A stretch of DNA of 64,000 nt from positions 1 through 64,000 of the forward strand of contig NZ_FOHX01000027.1 of NCBI RefSeq assembly GCF_900111685.1. The letters are read 5' to 3'. The stretch is from Nonomuraea wenchangensis (GTDB lineage Bacteria > Actinomycetota > Actinomycetes > Streptosporangiales > Streptosporangiaceae). The notes under the pieces were generated by a model that did not search any database, was not told the DNA's origin, and saw nothing but the letters and a program-made list of their open reading frames with translations. The translations under genes were made by a program, and so were the position numbers. Below, one piece after another: positions 8,096-16,073 of the stretch. Positions within the stretch are counted from its first letter, which is position 1. Every line of letters begins with the position of its first letter.

Positions 8096-8457
8096 CCCGG
8101 CCACCGCGAGGGAGACGAGGCCGAACACAGGGCCGGACTCGGCACGGAACTCGGTGGCCGGCCGACCTCGCCTCGCTGACGGCGGGTTTGATGGCGCCCG
8201 TGGTGGTGCTGGCCGCTGCCGAAGTTGTGCCGTTCACCGCGCTGCTGCTGGCGGCGTGGCTGATCGTGCCGCTGCACGCCGGGGGCCGCCTGATCGCTGA
8301 TGTCCGCTACGGGCTGGCGTGGTGGTCGGCCTCACGCGCGGGGGCTCGTCACGCTCGTGAGCTTGCGCGCGCCGCTCGTGAGAAAAAACTTCAGGAACGT
8401 GACAACCGTTCGCTTCTCACTGGCGTCACACAAGGCGGCATCCACCACAACAGGTAG
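8089..8457 (+). CDS. hypothetical basic membrane protein
   Basis: ATG at 8089 overlaps the end of the leader frame. The 122 residues begin with an Arg-rich cytoplasmic segment, then a long hydrophobic stretch (about 28-66, LTAGLMAPVVVLAAAEVVPF and FTALLLAAWLIVPLHAGG) that could span the membrane twice, then a basic helix (ARHARELARAAREKK). Its size and charge resemble the small Spd/transfer-type proteins of actinobacterial plasmids, but I see no diagnostic motif. Confidence 0.55.
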   Translation: MVTRPPRGRRGRTQGRTRHGTRWPADLASLTAGLMAPVVVLAAAEVVPFTALLLAAWLIVPLHAGGRLIADVRYGLAWWSASRAGARHARELARAAREKKLQERDNRSLLTGVTQGGIHHNR

Positions 8458-8600
8458 GCAAGAGGCAGGAGCGGGGGCTCGGTGACACACCTCGGAGCGG
8501 GTCGAGCGGCAGGCCAGACGGCCACGTTGCCGTGCTGCTCCCCTCGTGCCACGAGGACGGTCAGCGGAGACGCCGGCCCCCGGCGGAGGAGCGGCGACGT

Positions 8601-9092
8601 TCAGCGGGTGGTGGCCTGCTCGCGGTCGAGGACCTGCCGGGTCCTCTCCAGCAGGAACCGCTTCATGCGAGCCTTCTCCGCGTCGGAGGCTTTCAACGCG
8701 TCGATGTCCGCGTACGCCTTCCGGAGAAAGCCTTCCAAGGCGTCGGCCGCGCGGGTGGCGGCTTGCTCGGCGGCGGCGGCTTTGTCCTCCTGGTCGGTGA
8801 GGATCTGGCGCAGGAGGTCGGCGGCGACGGTGCGGCCGGTGGCGGCGAGCTCGTCGGCGGGGGCGCCGACGCCCCAGGCCCACCAGGCGAGGTCCTTGTC
8901 TGAGATGTCGGTGACCATGCCGGATTCTCGTCGTCGCCAGAACTGTTCGTTGAACTTGTGCCCGGACGCTTCGCTGATCTTTCGTGCGAGGGGGCGGACG
9001 CCGAGTTCGGGTTCGGGGCTGCCCTCGCGCTTGCGGTAGCGGACGAGGAGCGCCATTTCAGGGCTGAGCTGGGTGGTCCTGGTGGCGGTCAT
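8601..9092 (-). CDS. putative phage repressor (HTH plus helical C-terminus)
   Basis: ATG at 9092 with GAGGGG upstream; 163 residues. The first 85 contain an XRE-like HTH pattern (GVRPLARKISEASG, FWRRRESGMVTDISDKDLAW, GVGAPADELA), followed by a long charged helix (about 90-160) suited to oligomerisation. It is divergent from the early operon across a 321-nt region with dyad operators, the usual position of an immunity repressor. No protease-sensitive or RecA-cleavage signature is present. Confidence 0.7.
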   Translation of the reverse strand: MTATRTTQLSPEMALLVRYRKREGSPEPELGVRPLARKISEASGHKFNEQFWRRRESGMVTDISDKDLAWWAWGVGAPADELAATGRTVAADLLRQILTDQEDKAAAAEQAATRAADALEGFLRKAYADIDALKASDAEKARMKRFLLERTRQVLDREQATTR

Positions 9093-9185
9093 CTGGTGGT
9101 ATCCCCTCGTGGCGTGCCGTGGCGGGCTGGGATCGACGCGAGCGTATCACCCGTGTTGGCGTCGGTCGCGTCTCAATGTCATCAG

Positions 9186-9217
9186 TCAAGATCATTAACA
9201 GTGGTTACTGATCTTGA
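9186..9217. promoter_or_regulatory. 32-bp dyad operator in the lysogeny control region
   Basis: Arms TCAAGATCA (9186-9194) and TGATCTTGA (9209-9217) are perfect inverted copies, and inside them TAAC (9196-9199) mirrors GTTA (9204-9207) around AGTG. The region is strikingly AT-rich for this genome. Probable repressor operator between repressor and early genes. Confidence 0.75.
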
Positions 9218-9258
9218 TTCGCCGCTCAGTCGGCGGCGCGAGCGACGCGCCAGAGCCG

Positions 9259-9304
9259 TGACATCTGCGCCGCAAAGGCGTAGGCTGGAGGTGTCGCGAG
9301 ACAC
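9259..9304 (+). promoter_or_regulatory. candidate early rightward promoter with overlapping dyad
   Basis: TGACAT (9259-9264) and TAGGCT (9281-9286) are separated by 16 nt, a good sigma-70-type pair. The palindrome GTGTCGCGAGACAC (9291-9304) lies at the expected transcript start, where a bound regulator would block initiation. Confidence 0.6.
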
Positions 9305-9311
9305 GCCAGAC

Positions 9312-9329
9312 CAAGATCAACAAGTCTTG
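9312..9329. promoter_or_regulatory. second operator-like dyad
   Basis: CAAGATCAACAAGTCTTG contains the same CAAGATCA core as the 9186 operator and is itself an inverted repeat (CAAGA...TCTTG). It lies downstream of the candidate early promoter, in the leader of the early operon. Confidence 0.5.
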
Positions 9330-9377
9330 CGGCGACCACCACCACCAGCGGAAACGCCACATCCGCACCCGCCCCGA

Positions 9378-9397
9378 GGTTGGCGGAACCGCCAACC
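9378..9397. repeat. dispersed dyad repeat, copy 3
   Basis: GGTTGGCGGAACCGCCAACC: arms are perfect inverted copies around AA; only the outer base of each arm differs from the consensus, and it differs symmetrically. It ends 16 nt upstream of the first early gene. Confidence 0.9.
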
Positions 9398-9413
9398 ACG
9401 ATCAGGGAGACAC

Positions 9414-9605
9414 ATGACCAGCCCCCACACCCAGCACGCCGCCAACCGCGCCGCCGACCTCGCGCTCATCGCGACCAGCGACGCCACCCTCCGCAGCGAC
9501 GCCCGCGACCTGCTCATCATCCACTACGGCGGCGACGTGACCGCCGCCGACCACGCCATCACCCAGGCCCGCGCCGTCCTCACCGAGCAGGGGGCCAAGC
9601 GCTGA
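9414..9605 (+). CDS. first early gene, 63-residue helical protein
   Basis: ATG at 9414 with GGGAGA upstream. Entirely helical in appearance, rich in Ala and Asp (HAANRAADLALIATSDATLR, then TAADHAITQARAVLTEQG). Position directly after the repressor-controlled promoter is where phages put Cro or antirepressors, but I see no clear HTH. Stop overlaps the next ATG (TGATG). Confidence 0.7.
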   Translation: MTSPHTQHAANRAADLALIATSDATLRSDARDLLIIHYGGDVTAADHAITQARAVLTEQGAKR

Positions 9606-10024
9606 TGAAGCACAACATCAAGCCGGGCGACCGCCTGCGGATCACCATCATCGGCGAAGCCAACCTCCTGGACGACAAGGACATATGGGTCGCCGTCCCG
9701 GCGCCCCACACCCCCCGGCTCACCTTCAAGGTCCCGCTGGACAGCGCAGCCATCACCATCGAGGTCCTCACCCCCCGCTACTGGCCGCCCATGCGCGGCG
9801 ACGTGTGGCGGGACGGCGAGGGCCGCGAGTGGTTCGCCGTCCAGGACGTGCCCGACGCCGTCACGCTGGTGACCGAGCACGGCCGTCACGGTCTCAGCGA
9901 CCCCGAGGAGCTGCTGCCTCTGCACGGCCCGTGGAGGATCGCGTACAAGGGCCGGGAACGCCGGGAAGCTGAAGACCGCGACCGGGCTGAAGACCACGAC
10001 CTGGGCGACGAGCCGCCGTTCTGA
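9605..10024 (+). CDS. hypothetical 139-residue early protein
   Basis: ATG at 9605 overlaps the previous stop. Beta-rich N-terminal two thirds (RLRITIIGEAN, IWVAVPAP, RLTFKVPLDSAAITIEVL, WFAVQDVPD), then a charged C-terminal tail ending DLGDEPPF. That acidic, Pro-Pro-Phe ending is like the tail of single-strand-binding proteins, which recruits partners, but the body is not a recognisable OB fold. It precedes the exonuclease/RecT pair, so a role in recombination is possible. Confidence 0.7.
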   Translation: MKHNIKPGDRLRITIIGEANLLDDKDIWVAVPAPHTPRLTFKVPLDSAAITIEVLTPRYWPPMRGDVWRDGEGREWFAVQDVPDAVTLVTEHGRHGLSDPEELLPLHGPWRIAYKGRERREAEDRDRAEDHDLGDEPPF

Positions 10025-10962
10025 TGGCCACGCTCACCGCAACACCCGAACTGCTCGGCCGGTTCGAGCCGGGCAGCCCCGAATGGCTCGCCACCCGCAT
10101 GGCCGAGGACGGGCCGCGCTTCGGCGGCACCGACGCCGCCGCCGCCCTCGGGTTCAGCACCTTCATCTCCCCGTACGGCCTGGCGATGATCCTCACCGGC
10201 CGCGTGGAGCGCGAGGAGCCGGGCGAGGACGCAGAACGCGGCAACCTCCTCGAACCCTCGCTCGCCGCCTACTTCCGCAAGTGCCACCCGGAGTGGGAGA
10301 TCGTGGACCACCCTGGCACGTACGCCAGCGGCTGGATGCTCACCAACCCCGACGCGCTCTGCTACTACCGCGGCCGGCTGGTGGCGGGCGGCGAGTACAA
10401 GTCGGCGCGCTACCGCGATGAGTGGGGCGAGCCCGGCACCGACGAGATCCCGCTCCCGTACTGGGTGCAGTCCATGTGGTACGCGCACTTCCACCAGGTG
10501 GACCGCTGGTACGTGCCGATGATCGGGCCCGGCCTGGAGTTCGCGGAGTACGTGGTCGAGTACGACGCGGAGGCGGCCCGCGCGCTGGTCGCCCAGGTGG
10601 CCGAGTTCCGCAGGAACCTGCTGTGGGGCGTCATGCCGCCGCTCGACCACCACCCGCACACCTACCGGGCGCTCCGCGCGGCTCACCCGGAGATCGATGA
10701 GGACCTGTCGATCAGCGTCTCGGACAAAGTCGGCGTCCGGTACGTCAAGGCCCAGCTCGCGTTCGACGCGGCCGAGGAGGAGCTGACCGGCGCCAAGGCC
10801 GACATGGCGGCCGAGGCCGGGCACGCGAAAAAGCTGTACCTCAATGGCCAGCTCATCGCGACCCGCCGCCGCAACCGCGGCCCGCACCCGCACATCCAGG
10901 CCGTGCGGAACCTCCACAAGATCAAGCTTCCCGCCCTGGAAGGAGACTCCGATGGGCGCTGA
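10024..10962 (+). CDS. YqaJ-type viral exonuclease
   Basis: 312 residues with the YqaJ nuclease motifs: FGGTDAA (33-39), RGNLLEP with Glu77, NPDAL with Asp110 and the PD-(D/E)xK pair Glu124-x-Lys126 in GGEYKSA. It digests one strand of dsDNA ends and hands ssDNA to the annealase encoded immediately downstream (11-nt overlap). Together they form a phage two-gene recombination pair used for repair, circularisation or concatemer formation. Confidence 0.9.
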   Translation: MATLTATPELLGRFEPGSPEWLATRMAEDGPRFGGTDAAAALGFSTFISPYGLAMILTGRVEREEPGEDAERGNLLEPSLAAYFRKCHPEWEIVDHPGTYASGWMLTNPDALCYYRGRLVAGGEYKSARYRDEWGEPGTDEIPLPYWVQSMWYAHFHQVDRWYVPMIGPGLEFAEYVVEYDAEAARALVAQVAEFRRNLLWGVMPPLDHHPHTYRALRAAHPEIDEDLSISVSDKVGVRYVKAQLAFDAAEEELTGAKADMAAEAGHAKKLYLNGQLIATRRRNRGPHPHIQAVRNLHKIKLPALEGDSDGR

Positions 10963-12634
10963 ACTCACTCCGCACCAGAAGGACCGGCTCGCGAAGCTGG
11001 ACGACACCATCACCGACTACGAGCTGGTGTTCCGGGAGGCGCTGCCGCCCGGCGTCCGCGTCGAACGCTTCCTCCAGGACGCCCGCAACGCGCTCGCCAA
11101 CAACCCCGACCTGGCCAACGTCTACGCCCCGAGCGTGATCGGCGGGCTCGTGACGTGCGCGCAGCTCAACCTGCGCCCGCACGTCCCCGCGCTCGGCCAC
11201 GCCTGGCTGATCCCGATGAAGAACAAGAAGGCGGGCGGACGGCTGGATGCCACGCTGATCGTCGGCTACAAGGGGCTGACGGACATCGGCTATCGCGACC
11301 CCGCTACCACGCTCCTCGGCGCGTACGCCGTGAAGGAGGGCGACGACTTCGACACGTGGTTTGAGAACGGCGTGTGGAACGTCAGGTACAGGCCCAACCG
11401 GCGTGATCCGCGCCGTGACGAGCGAGCCACCATCGACTACTTCGCGATGGCGAAGTACCGGGGCGAGGTCCACGTCACCGAGCCGATGACGCACACGCAG
11501 ATGGTCCGCCACCGCAACAAGTACGCGATGGCCCGCAGCAGCGGCCCGTGGTGGGAGAACGGCGAGCACTCGCCCGAGTTCGATGAGCAGGGCAAGAAGA
11601 CCATGATCCGAGCGCGGCTGGTCAAGCTGCTACCGCAGACGATCGAACTGGTCACCGCCGCGTACGCCGACGAGGGGACCCGCACCGACGATGATCCGCG
11701 CGGCGACATCCTCCAGGTGACCGTCCACCCCAACCGCGGCGACACCAGCGACAGCGGCGATGGGGAGGAGAACGGCAGCGGGCCGGAGCAGGCGCCGCGG
11801 CCCCGCTCCGTCATCAGGCTCATCGCCGAACGCGTGGACGGGCCAGCCGACGAGCAGGAGCCCGACGAGCTATCCAAGGATGAACTGCTGGACGCTCTCG
11901 GGGCGGCGCTCAAAGCCAAAGGTGTCCTCGGCCCGGCGATGCTCGCGTACGCGGCGAAGGTCCTGAACCGCCAGCTCAACCACCCTCGGGAAATGAAGAG
12001 TGACGACATCCGGAAGGTGCAGGACGCCGTCACCCAGGGTCTCTACCTGAATGGTCCGGCGTCGGACGCTCCAGCTCCGCAGACAGCTCCGCCGCCCCAG
12101 GCGCCTCCCACACCGGAAGCACCTGCGGCTCCGGCCGACGCGCCCGAAGCGCCCCCGGCTCCTCAGCGGGAGCAGCCTCGGCGACCGGTCGGCGCCGCCA
12201 ACCGGGCCACCCTGACCAAGCTGAACACGCTGTTCGGCGAGGCGGGCATCAGCGAAGACGCCCGCTTCCCGTGGCTCGCTCAGAATGTCGCCGTGGAGGT
12301 CTCCTCCACTGCTCAGCTCATCGCCGCGAAGGCGGACGAAGCGATAGCCAAGCTCGAAGTCGAGGCGCGGGCCCGCTGTGACGACCTCAAGCTGCGGATC
12401 GTCACGGTGTGGACCGACATGGGAGGCACCCGCGAGGAACTGACCCCGGCCGTGTGCTGGTGGGTCAACGCCAACACCCGGCGACGCAGTAAGGCGCCCG
12501 TGACGCAGCTCAACCAGGTGTCGAACATGCACCTGGACGCGTTCCTCAAGGCGTTGGCCGCCGACCCAGGCCAAGGCCAGGTCACGCCGGACATGTACCG
12601 GCAGGCCATCGCCGGGCGGGGAGGTGCGTCCTGA
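10952..12634 (+). CDS. recT: RecT-family single-strand annealing protein with long C-terminal extension
   Basis: ATG at 10952 follows GGAAGGAG and lies inside the exonuclease gene. Residues 1 to about 270 match RecT (ANNPDLANVYAPSVIGGLVT, LNLRPHVPALGHAWLIPMKN, TLIVGYKGLTDIGYR). The protein is 560 residues, about twice the usual RecT. The extra part has a Ser/Asp/Glu-rich spacer (about 260-310), a helical segment, a Pro/Ala-rich linker (about 368-410) and a last helical domain of about 140 residues with AGISEDARFPWLAQ. The added domain may bind a host or replication partner (inference). Confidence 0.92.
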   Translation: MGAELTPHQKDRLAKLDDTITDYELVFREALPPGVRVERFLQDARNALANNPDLANVYAPSVIGGLVTCAQLNLRPHVPALGHAWLIPMKNKKAGGRLDATLIVGYKGLTDIGYRDPATTLLGAYAVKEGDDFDTWFENGVWNVRYRPNRRDPRRDERATIDYFAMAKYRGEVHVTEPMTHTQMVRHRNKYAMARSSGPWWENGEHSPEFDEQGKKTMIRARLVKLLPQTIELVTAAYADEGTRTDDDPRGDILQVTVHPNRGDTSDSGDGEENGSGPEQAPRPRSVIRLIAERVDGPADEQEPDELSKDELLDALGAALKAKGVLGPAMLAYAAKVLNRQLNHPREMKSDDIRKVQDAVTQGLYLNGPASDAPAPQTAPPPQAPPTPEAPAAPADAPEAPPAPQREQPRRPVGAANRATLTKLNTLFGEAGISEDARFPWLAQNVAVEVSSTAQLIAAKADEAIAKLEVEARARCDDLKLRIVTVWTDMGGTREELTPAVCWWVNANTRRRSKAPVTQLNQVSNMHLDAFLKALAADPGQGQVTPDMYRQAIAGRGGAS

Positions 12635-13026
12635 TGGCCTCCAAGGAGATCGCGCTCCCGCACATCGTCACGTTCTCCAACGGCTCGACCCGGCCCACGT
12701 TCCACCTGTACGTCAGCCAGCCGCCTCCGAAGAACACGCTCGACCCCCGCTGGGAGACGTGCACGGACCACCGCACCGCGTGCGACTGCCGGGAAGCCAT
12801 CTTCGCCGAAGACCTCGCCGAGCTGCGGGCCGAACGCGACATGCTCCTCGGCACGCTACGCGAGGAGCTAGCCGGGCACGCCACGCGCGCCTACACCAGT
12901 GACGGCGCGCGGGACGAGCAGGCCGAATGCAAGTGCATCGGCTGCGGGATCGCCCGCCGTCTGCCGTGGTACTCCGTGGGCGGCTACGTCGTCACCACGC
13001 GCCGGAGCGTGACCGACACCCCCTGA
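12634..13026 (+). CDS. Cys/His-containing hypothetical protein
   Basis: ATG overlaps the RecT stop. 130 residues. Two cysteine-rich patches (TCTDHRTACDCREAIF and AECKCIGCGIARRLPWYS) are separated by a charged helix, suggesting zinc binding. WYSVGGYVVTTRR follows the second patch. Function unknown; location suggests a recombination or replication accessory. An 83-nt gap follows. Confidence 0.7.
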   Translation: MASKEIALPHIVTFSNGSTRPTFHLYVSQPPPKNTLDPRWETCTDHRTACDCREAIFAEDLAELRAERDMLLGTLREELAGHATRAYTSDGARDEQAECKCIGCGIARRLPWYSVGGYVVTTRRSVTDTP

Positions 13027-13109
13027 AGCCCCGGCTGGGCGCGCTTCTGCACGCACGAGGCGGGCGCGCTCAGCCGGCCCTACCCGCACCCCCCCGAGAA
13101 AGGACCACC

Positions 13110-13583
13110 ATGTCGATCGACTCTCTCCCCGAGGCCGACCAGACCGGCCAGGCCAGCGTCTCGGCGATGACGCCCGCCGTTCGCACCTACCTGGCCAACG
13201 GCGTCCAGCAGGTCAACGACACCATCGCCGGGGCGAAGCGGCACCTGGACGAGCTGGGCACCCGCCGCGTCCAGCTCGACGCGCAGAAGGCCGCCGCCGA
13301 ACTGGAGCTCGACCAGGAGACGGACGCCGCCCGCGAGCACCTGGCCGCGCTGGAGGCCAGCCGCGCCCAGCTCCTCGCCCTCCTCGGCAACGCGGAGGGC
13401 AGCGAGAACGAGCTGCCGACGCAGGTGTGCTTCTGCGGCCGGATCGCTGTCCTGGACCCGGTGCGCGGCCCGGTGCACGTCGGCGACACCACGCACCTGC
13501 CCGCCATGGAGAAGTGCACGATGCCGCCGCTCGGCAGCCTCTTCACGCCGGGCCGCGCCGGCGGGGAGGGCCCGGTCGCGTGA
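13110..13583 (+). CDS. coiled-coil protein with C-terminal Cys motif
   Basis: ATG at 13110 with GAAAGGA upstream. 157 residues; about 25-95 form a strong coiled coil (DELGTRRVQLDAQKAAAELE, then DAAREHLAALEASRAQLLAL). A C-terminal part contains VCFCGRIAVLDP and a later EKC, perhaps a zinc site. This pattern is common in unnamed actinophage proteins. Stop overlaps the next GTG. Confidence 0.7.
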   Translation: MSIDSLPEADQTGQASVSAMTPAVRTYLANGVQQVNDTIAGAKRHLDELGTRRVQLDAQKAAAELELDQETDAAREHLAALEASRAQLLALLGNAEGSENELPTQVCFCGRIAVLDPVRGPVHVGDTTHLPAMEKCTMPPLGSLFTPGRAGGEGPVA

Positions 13584-13822
13584 ACACGCTGACTGCCCCC
13601 GCCGCGGCGGCGATCGACTCCAGTTGGAAGTCCGGCCTGTTCTGGCTCGTGTTCGTCAACGGCGTCGCGCTCGACCCGGAGCACCCGCTGCCGCTCCTCG
13701 GCGCGGCGGCGGCGTTCGTGCAGGCCGGACTCGATTACCCCGGCCAGGAGATCGGCGTCGCCCCGTGCACGCCGGAGGACCTGGCCCTCGCAGGAATCAC
13801 TCCTCGGAAGGAACAAGGATGA
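13580..13822 (+). CDS. hypothetical 80-residue protein
   Basis: GTG at 13580 overlaps the previous stop. Contains SSWKSGLFWLVFVNGVALDP and a helix LLGAAAAFVQAGLDY. One hydrophobic segment is too broken by charges to be a clear membrane span. No family recognised. Coupled at both ends to its neighbours (GTGA and ATGA). Confidence 0.65.
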   Translation: MNTLTAPAAAAIDSSWKSGLFWLVFVNGVALDPEHPLPLLGAAAAFVQAGLDYPGQEIGVAPCTPEDLALAGITPRKEQG

Positions 13823-14232
13823 CCGCCACCGATTCCGTGCCCGCCCCCGACTCGATCCGGTCGGGCGCCCTCGTCGTGCTCCGCCGCGGCGGCTGGATTC
13901 AGGGCGACTACGCCCGCACCCGCACCCGCAAGGGAGGCGGAAAGGTCGGCTGCTGCCTGGTCGAGGCGCTGGGCCGCGCTGCCGGGCTGCCGCCGTTCGC
14001 GCTGGCCCGCCGTAAGCCTCGCCACACGGACGCCGCGTTCCTCGCCCGGTGGGAGGTCGCGCACAACCTGATGGACGAGCTCGCCGCCGCCCTTGGCCGC
14101 GACCCCGAGCACGACGAGCTGTCCACCAGGGAGTGGCTGACGAACTGGAACGACCGGACGGACCGCACCTGGGCCGAGGTGGAGGCCGCCCTGCGGCCCG
14201 CGCCGGTCGAAACGGCGGTCGAAACCTCATGA
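13819..14232 (+). CDS. DUF6197-like small protein
   Basis: ATG at 13819. The segment GGWIQGDYARTRTRKGGGKV followed by GCCLVEALGRAAG resembles the DUF6197-type proteins frequent in actinobacteriophages. A later helix (WEVAHNLMDELAAALG) and WLTNWNDRTDRTWAEVEAAL complete the pattern. 137 residues. Biochemical role unknown. Family assignment is from memory of the pattern. Confidence 0.6.
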   Translation: MTATDSVPAPDSIRSGALVVLRRGGWIQGDYARTRTRKGGGKVGCCLVEALGRAAGLPPFALARRKPRHTDAAFLARWEVAHNLMDELAAALGRDPEHDELSTREWLTNWNDRTDRTWAEVEAALRPAPVETAVETS

Positions 14233-14618
14233 CCCGACCCTCTCCGGTGCCGAGCGCCGCGTTCCTCGCCGCCATGACCGTGGTCGGCGGCGCGGTGTGG
14301 CTGGCGGCGTTCATCTCCGCCGGGGTCGCGACGTTCCTGGTCGCCGTCATCTGCCTCGGCGCCGGTCTCGCCTGCGGGTACGGCGTCGCGGACGTGGTCG
14401 CGGAGAACCGCTCCGAACGGCAGATCGCCGCCATGCACGCCTACAGCGTGACCGCGCACGACCAGGCCCAGCAGTGGCAGAAAGCCGCCGCAGGCAAGGA
14501 GCGCGAGCTGTACCAGGCGAGAGCGGACCTCCGCGAGGCCGAAAGCGAGCTGGCCATGCTGCGCGCCCAGGCCGCCGGCCCGGACGGCACCCAGGCCGAG
14601 GGAGACGAACCGCGATGA
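14229..14618 (+). CDS. membrane-anchored coiled-coil protein
   Basis: ATG at 14229 overlaps the upstream stop. Two hydrophobic helices at about 12-32 (LAAMTVVGGAVWLAAFISAG) and 34-57 (ATFLVAVICLGAGLACGYGV) are followed by a long charged coiled coil (about 60-115, QQWQKAAAGKERELYQARAD). Topology would place the coil in the cytoplasm. Such early membrane proteins can act in exclusion or in tethering replication; no direct evidence here. Confidence 0.7.
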   Translation: MTRPSPVPSAAFLAAMTVVGGAVWLAAFISAGVATFLVAVICLGAGLACGYGVADVVAENRSERQIAAMHAYSVTAHDQAQQWQKAAAGKERELYQARADLREAESELAMLRAQAAGPDGTQAEGDEPR

Positions 14619-15172
14619 CCACCCCGCCGTGTGTGGCCGGGCTCGACCAGGCCGCCGAGAAGACCGGCCTGGCCCTGCCGGACGGCAGCACCCGCCTCAT
14701 CACCGCCCCCAGGGTGAGGGTGAGGCGGGGGGAGAAGCGGACGCTGGCCGACAACATGCGGCGGATGGACCACGTCGATGCCGAGTGCGCCCGCCTCATC
14801 ATCGGGGCGGGCACCGAGGCGATCGGCATCGAGGACTACGCCTTCACCAAGCAGTCGTCGGCCACGCACCGGCTCGCCGAGATCGGCGGGTCGGTGCGGC
14901 TCGCCTGCTGGCGGGCCGGGATCGCCATCGCCGTCATCAACATCAAGCACCTCAAGCAGTACGCCACCGGGGACGCCGACGCCTCCAAGAAGCAGATGGG
15001 CGACGCCGCCTTACGGTTCGCGGGCGCCCGGTTCCCCAGCGAGGACGAGTGCGACGCCGCCTGGGCGCGCTGGCTCATCCTCGACCGCCTCGGCCACCCC
15101 GAGGTTCACGTACCGGACGAGCATCGCCACGTGCTCGACCACGTCACCCTGCACCGCAAGGAGGGACCGTGA
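14615..15172 (+). CDS. RuvC-like Holliday junction resolvase
   Basis: 185 residues, with an RNase H-fold catalytic pattern: Asp11 in VAGLDQA, Glu73 in IGIEDYAF, and Asp144/Asp147 in SEDECDAAWAR. KKQMGDAAL fits the helix that packs near the active site in RuvC-type enzymes. Expected to cut branched DNA produced by recombination and packaging. It sits within the early recombination operon. ATGA and GTGA overlaps on both sides. Confidence 0.85.
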   Translation: MTTPPCVAGLDQAAEKTGLALPDGSTRLITAPRVRVRRGEKRTLADNMRRMDHVDAECARLIIGAGTEAIGIEDYAFTKQSSATHRLAEIGGSVRLACWRAGIAIAVINIKHLKQYATGDADASKKQMGDAALRFAGARFPSEDECDAAWARWLILDRLGHPEVHVPDEHRHVLDHVTLHRKEGP

Positions 15173-15384
15173 AAACCCCATCCGACGTCGCCGACGAGCG
15201 ACGTTGGCAGAACCGCCAACGGCCGGCCATGCCGGACCAGCCGCGCGCCGCCGTCTGGAACGACGACCGCACCCGCGCCGTGGCCGTCATCGAGGGCCGC
15301 GACCTGACCGACGCCGACCTCGAAGCCGCACGGCGGCTGGCTGACCACCCGAACATCCACCACCACCACACGTTCCAGGAGTAG
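15169..15384 (+). CDS. hypothetical 71-residue protein containing a dispersed repeat
   Basis: GTG at 15169 overlaps the RuvC-like stop. The N-terminal part (ERRWQNRQRP) is encoded by the dyad repeat at 15202-15221; the rest (AAVWNDDRTRAVAVIEGRDL, DLEAARRLADHPN, HHHHTFQE) has a short beta-alpha look. Function unknown. The repeat does not break the frame. Confidence 0.6.
   Translation: MKTPSDVADERRWQNRQRPAMPDQPRAAVWNDDRTRAVAVIEGRDLTDADLEAARRLADHPNIHHHHTFQE
15202..15221. repeat. dispersed dyad repeat, copy 4
   Basis: CGTTGGCAGAACCGCCAACG, one mismatch in the left arm. Inside the 5' part of a coding sequence. Confidence 0.85.
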
Positions 15385-15387
15385 ATC

Positions 15388-15702
15388 GTGGCCACCACGA
15401 CATCGGCCGTAGCCGTCCTGACGAAGGCTCTGGCCCGCCCCAACCCGACCCCGCACCTGCTGCTGCGTGCGCTGCGCGCGGCCGGACTCGAAGTCACACG
15501 CACCGCCGACCGCCCGGCGTGGATGCCGACGACGCCGGACGCGTACGCGCTCGTCAAGCAGGCCGCAGACTGGCACATCGCGGGCCTGACTCCGCAGGAG
15601 ATCGCGGGCAGGATGCGGCGATCCACGCGGATGATCAACCGGTATCTGGCCGCCGCCGCGGCGATCCCCGGCCTGCTCGACCCGTTCGAGGAGCAGCGGT
15701 GA
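15388..15702 (+). CDS. small HTH DNA-binding protein
   Basis: GTG at 15388 with CAGGAG upstream. 104 residues; residues about 60-95 (WHIAGLTPQEIAGRMRRSTR, MINRYLAAAAA) form a clear helix-turn-helix of the sigma-70 region 4 / transposase type. Probably an early-to-late regulator. Stop overlaps the WhiB-like start. Confidence 0.75.
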   Translation: MATTTSAVAVLTKALARPNPTPHLLLRALRAAGLEVTRTADRPAWMPTTPDAYALVKQAADWHIAGLTPQEIAGRMRRSTRMINRYLAAAAAIPGLLDPFEEQR

Positions 15703-16073
15703 GCCGCGGCTACCGCTCCGCCCCTGACCCGTACCGGTCCGGCCCGATCGACATCCCGCAGGAACCGGAGTGGTTCGCCGACGCGGCATGCCACCGCATC
15801 GGGCACGAGCTGTTCTTCGGCCCGGCCGCCGACGAGGACAAGACGGAGACGACGCAGGAGAAGGAGGACCGCGAAGCGCGAGCGAAGGCCCTGTGCGCCG
15901 GCTGCGAGGTCCGGGTGAAGTGCGCCCAGTACGAGCGCGGCTTCGCCGAACCGATCCAGCGGGGCGGCGTCTGGCACGGCGACAACTACCACGAACGCCA
16001 GCTCGACCACCGCAAGGAGCAGCGCCGCGCCGCCGACCGGCGGCGCAGGAACAAGGAGAAGGGGCAGGTGTGA
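15699..16073 (+). CDS. WhiB-like Fe-S transcription factor
   Basis: 124 residues. Four cysteines in WhiB spacing: Cys31 (FADAACH), Cys66-x2-Cys69 and Cys75 (LCAGCEVRVKC), preceded by WFADAACH and followed by GGVWHGDN, a variant of the G[VI]WGG turn, then a basic tail (RKEQRRAADRRRRNKEK). WhiB proteins carry a 4Fe-4S cluster and contact the primary sigma factor. Phage versions such as that of TM4 repress host WhiB genes and can inhibit septation or alter superinfection. Confidence 0.92.
   Translation: MSRGYRSAPDPYRSGPIDIPQEPEWFADAACHRIGHELFFGPAADEDKTETTQEKEDREARAKALCAGCEVRVKCAQYERGFAEPIQRGGVWHGDNYHERQLDHRKEQRRAADRRRRNKEKGQV

Noticed and set aside
8458..8600. A possible small gene between the membrane protein and the repressor
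   Set aside because: No frame with a ribosome site and coherent protein was found in this 143-nt stretch.
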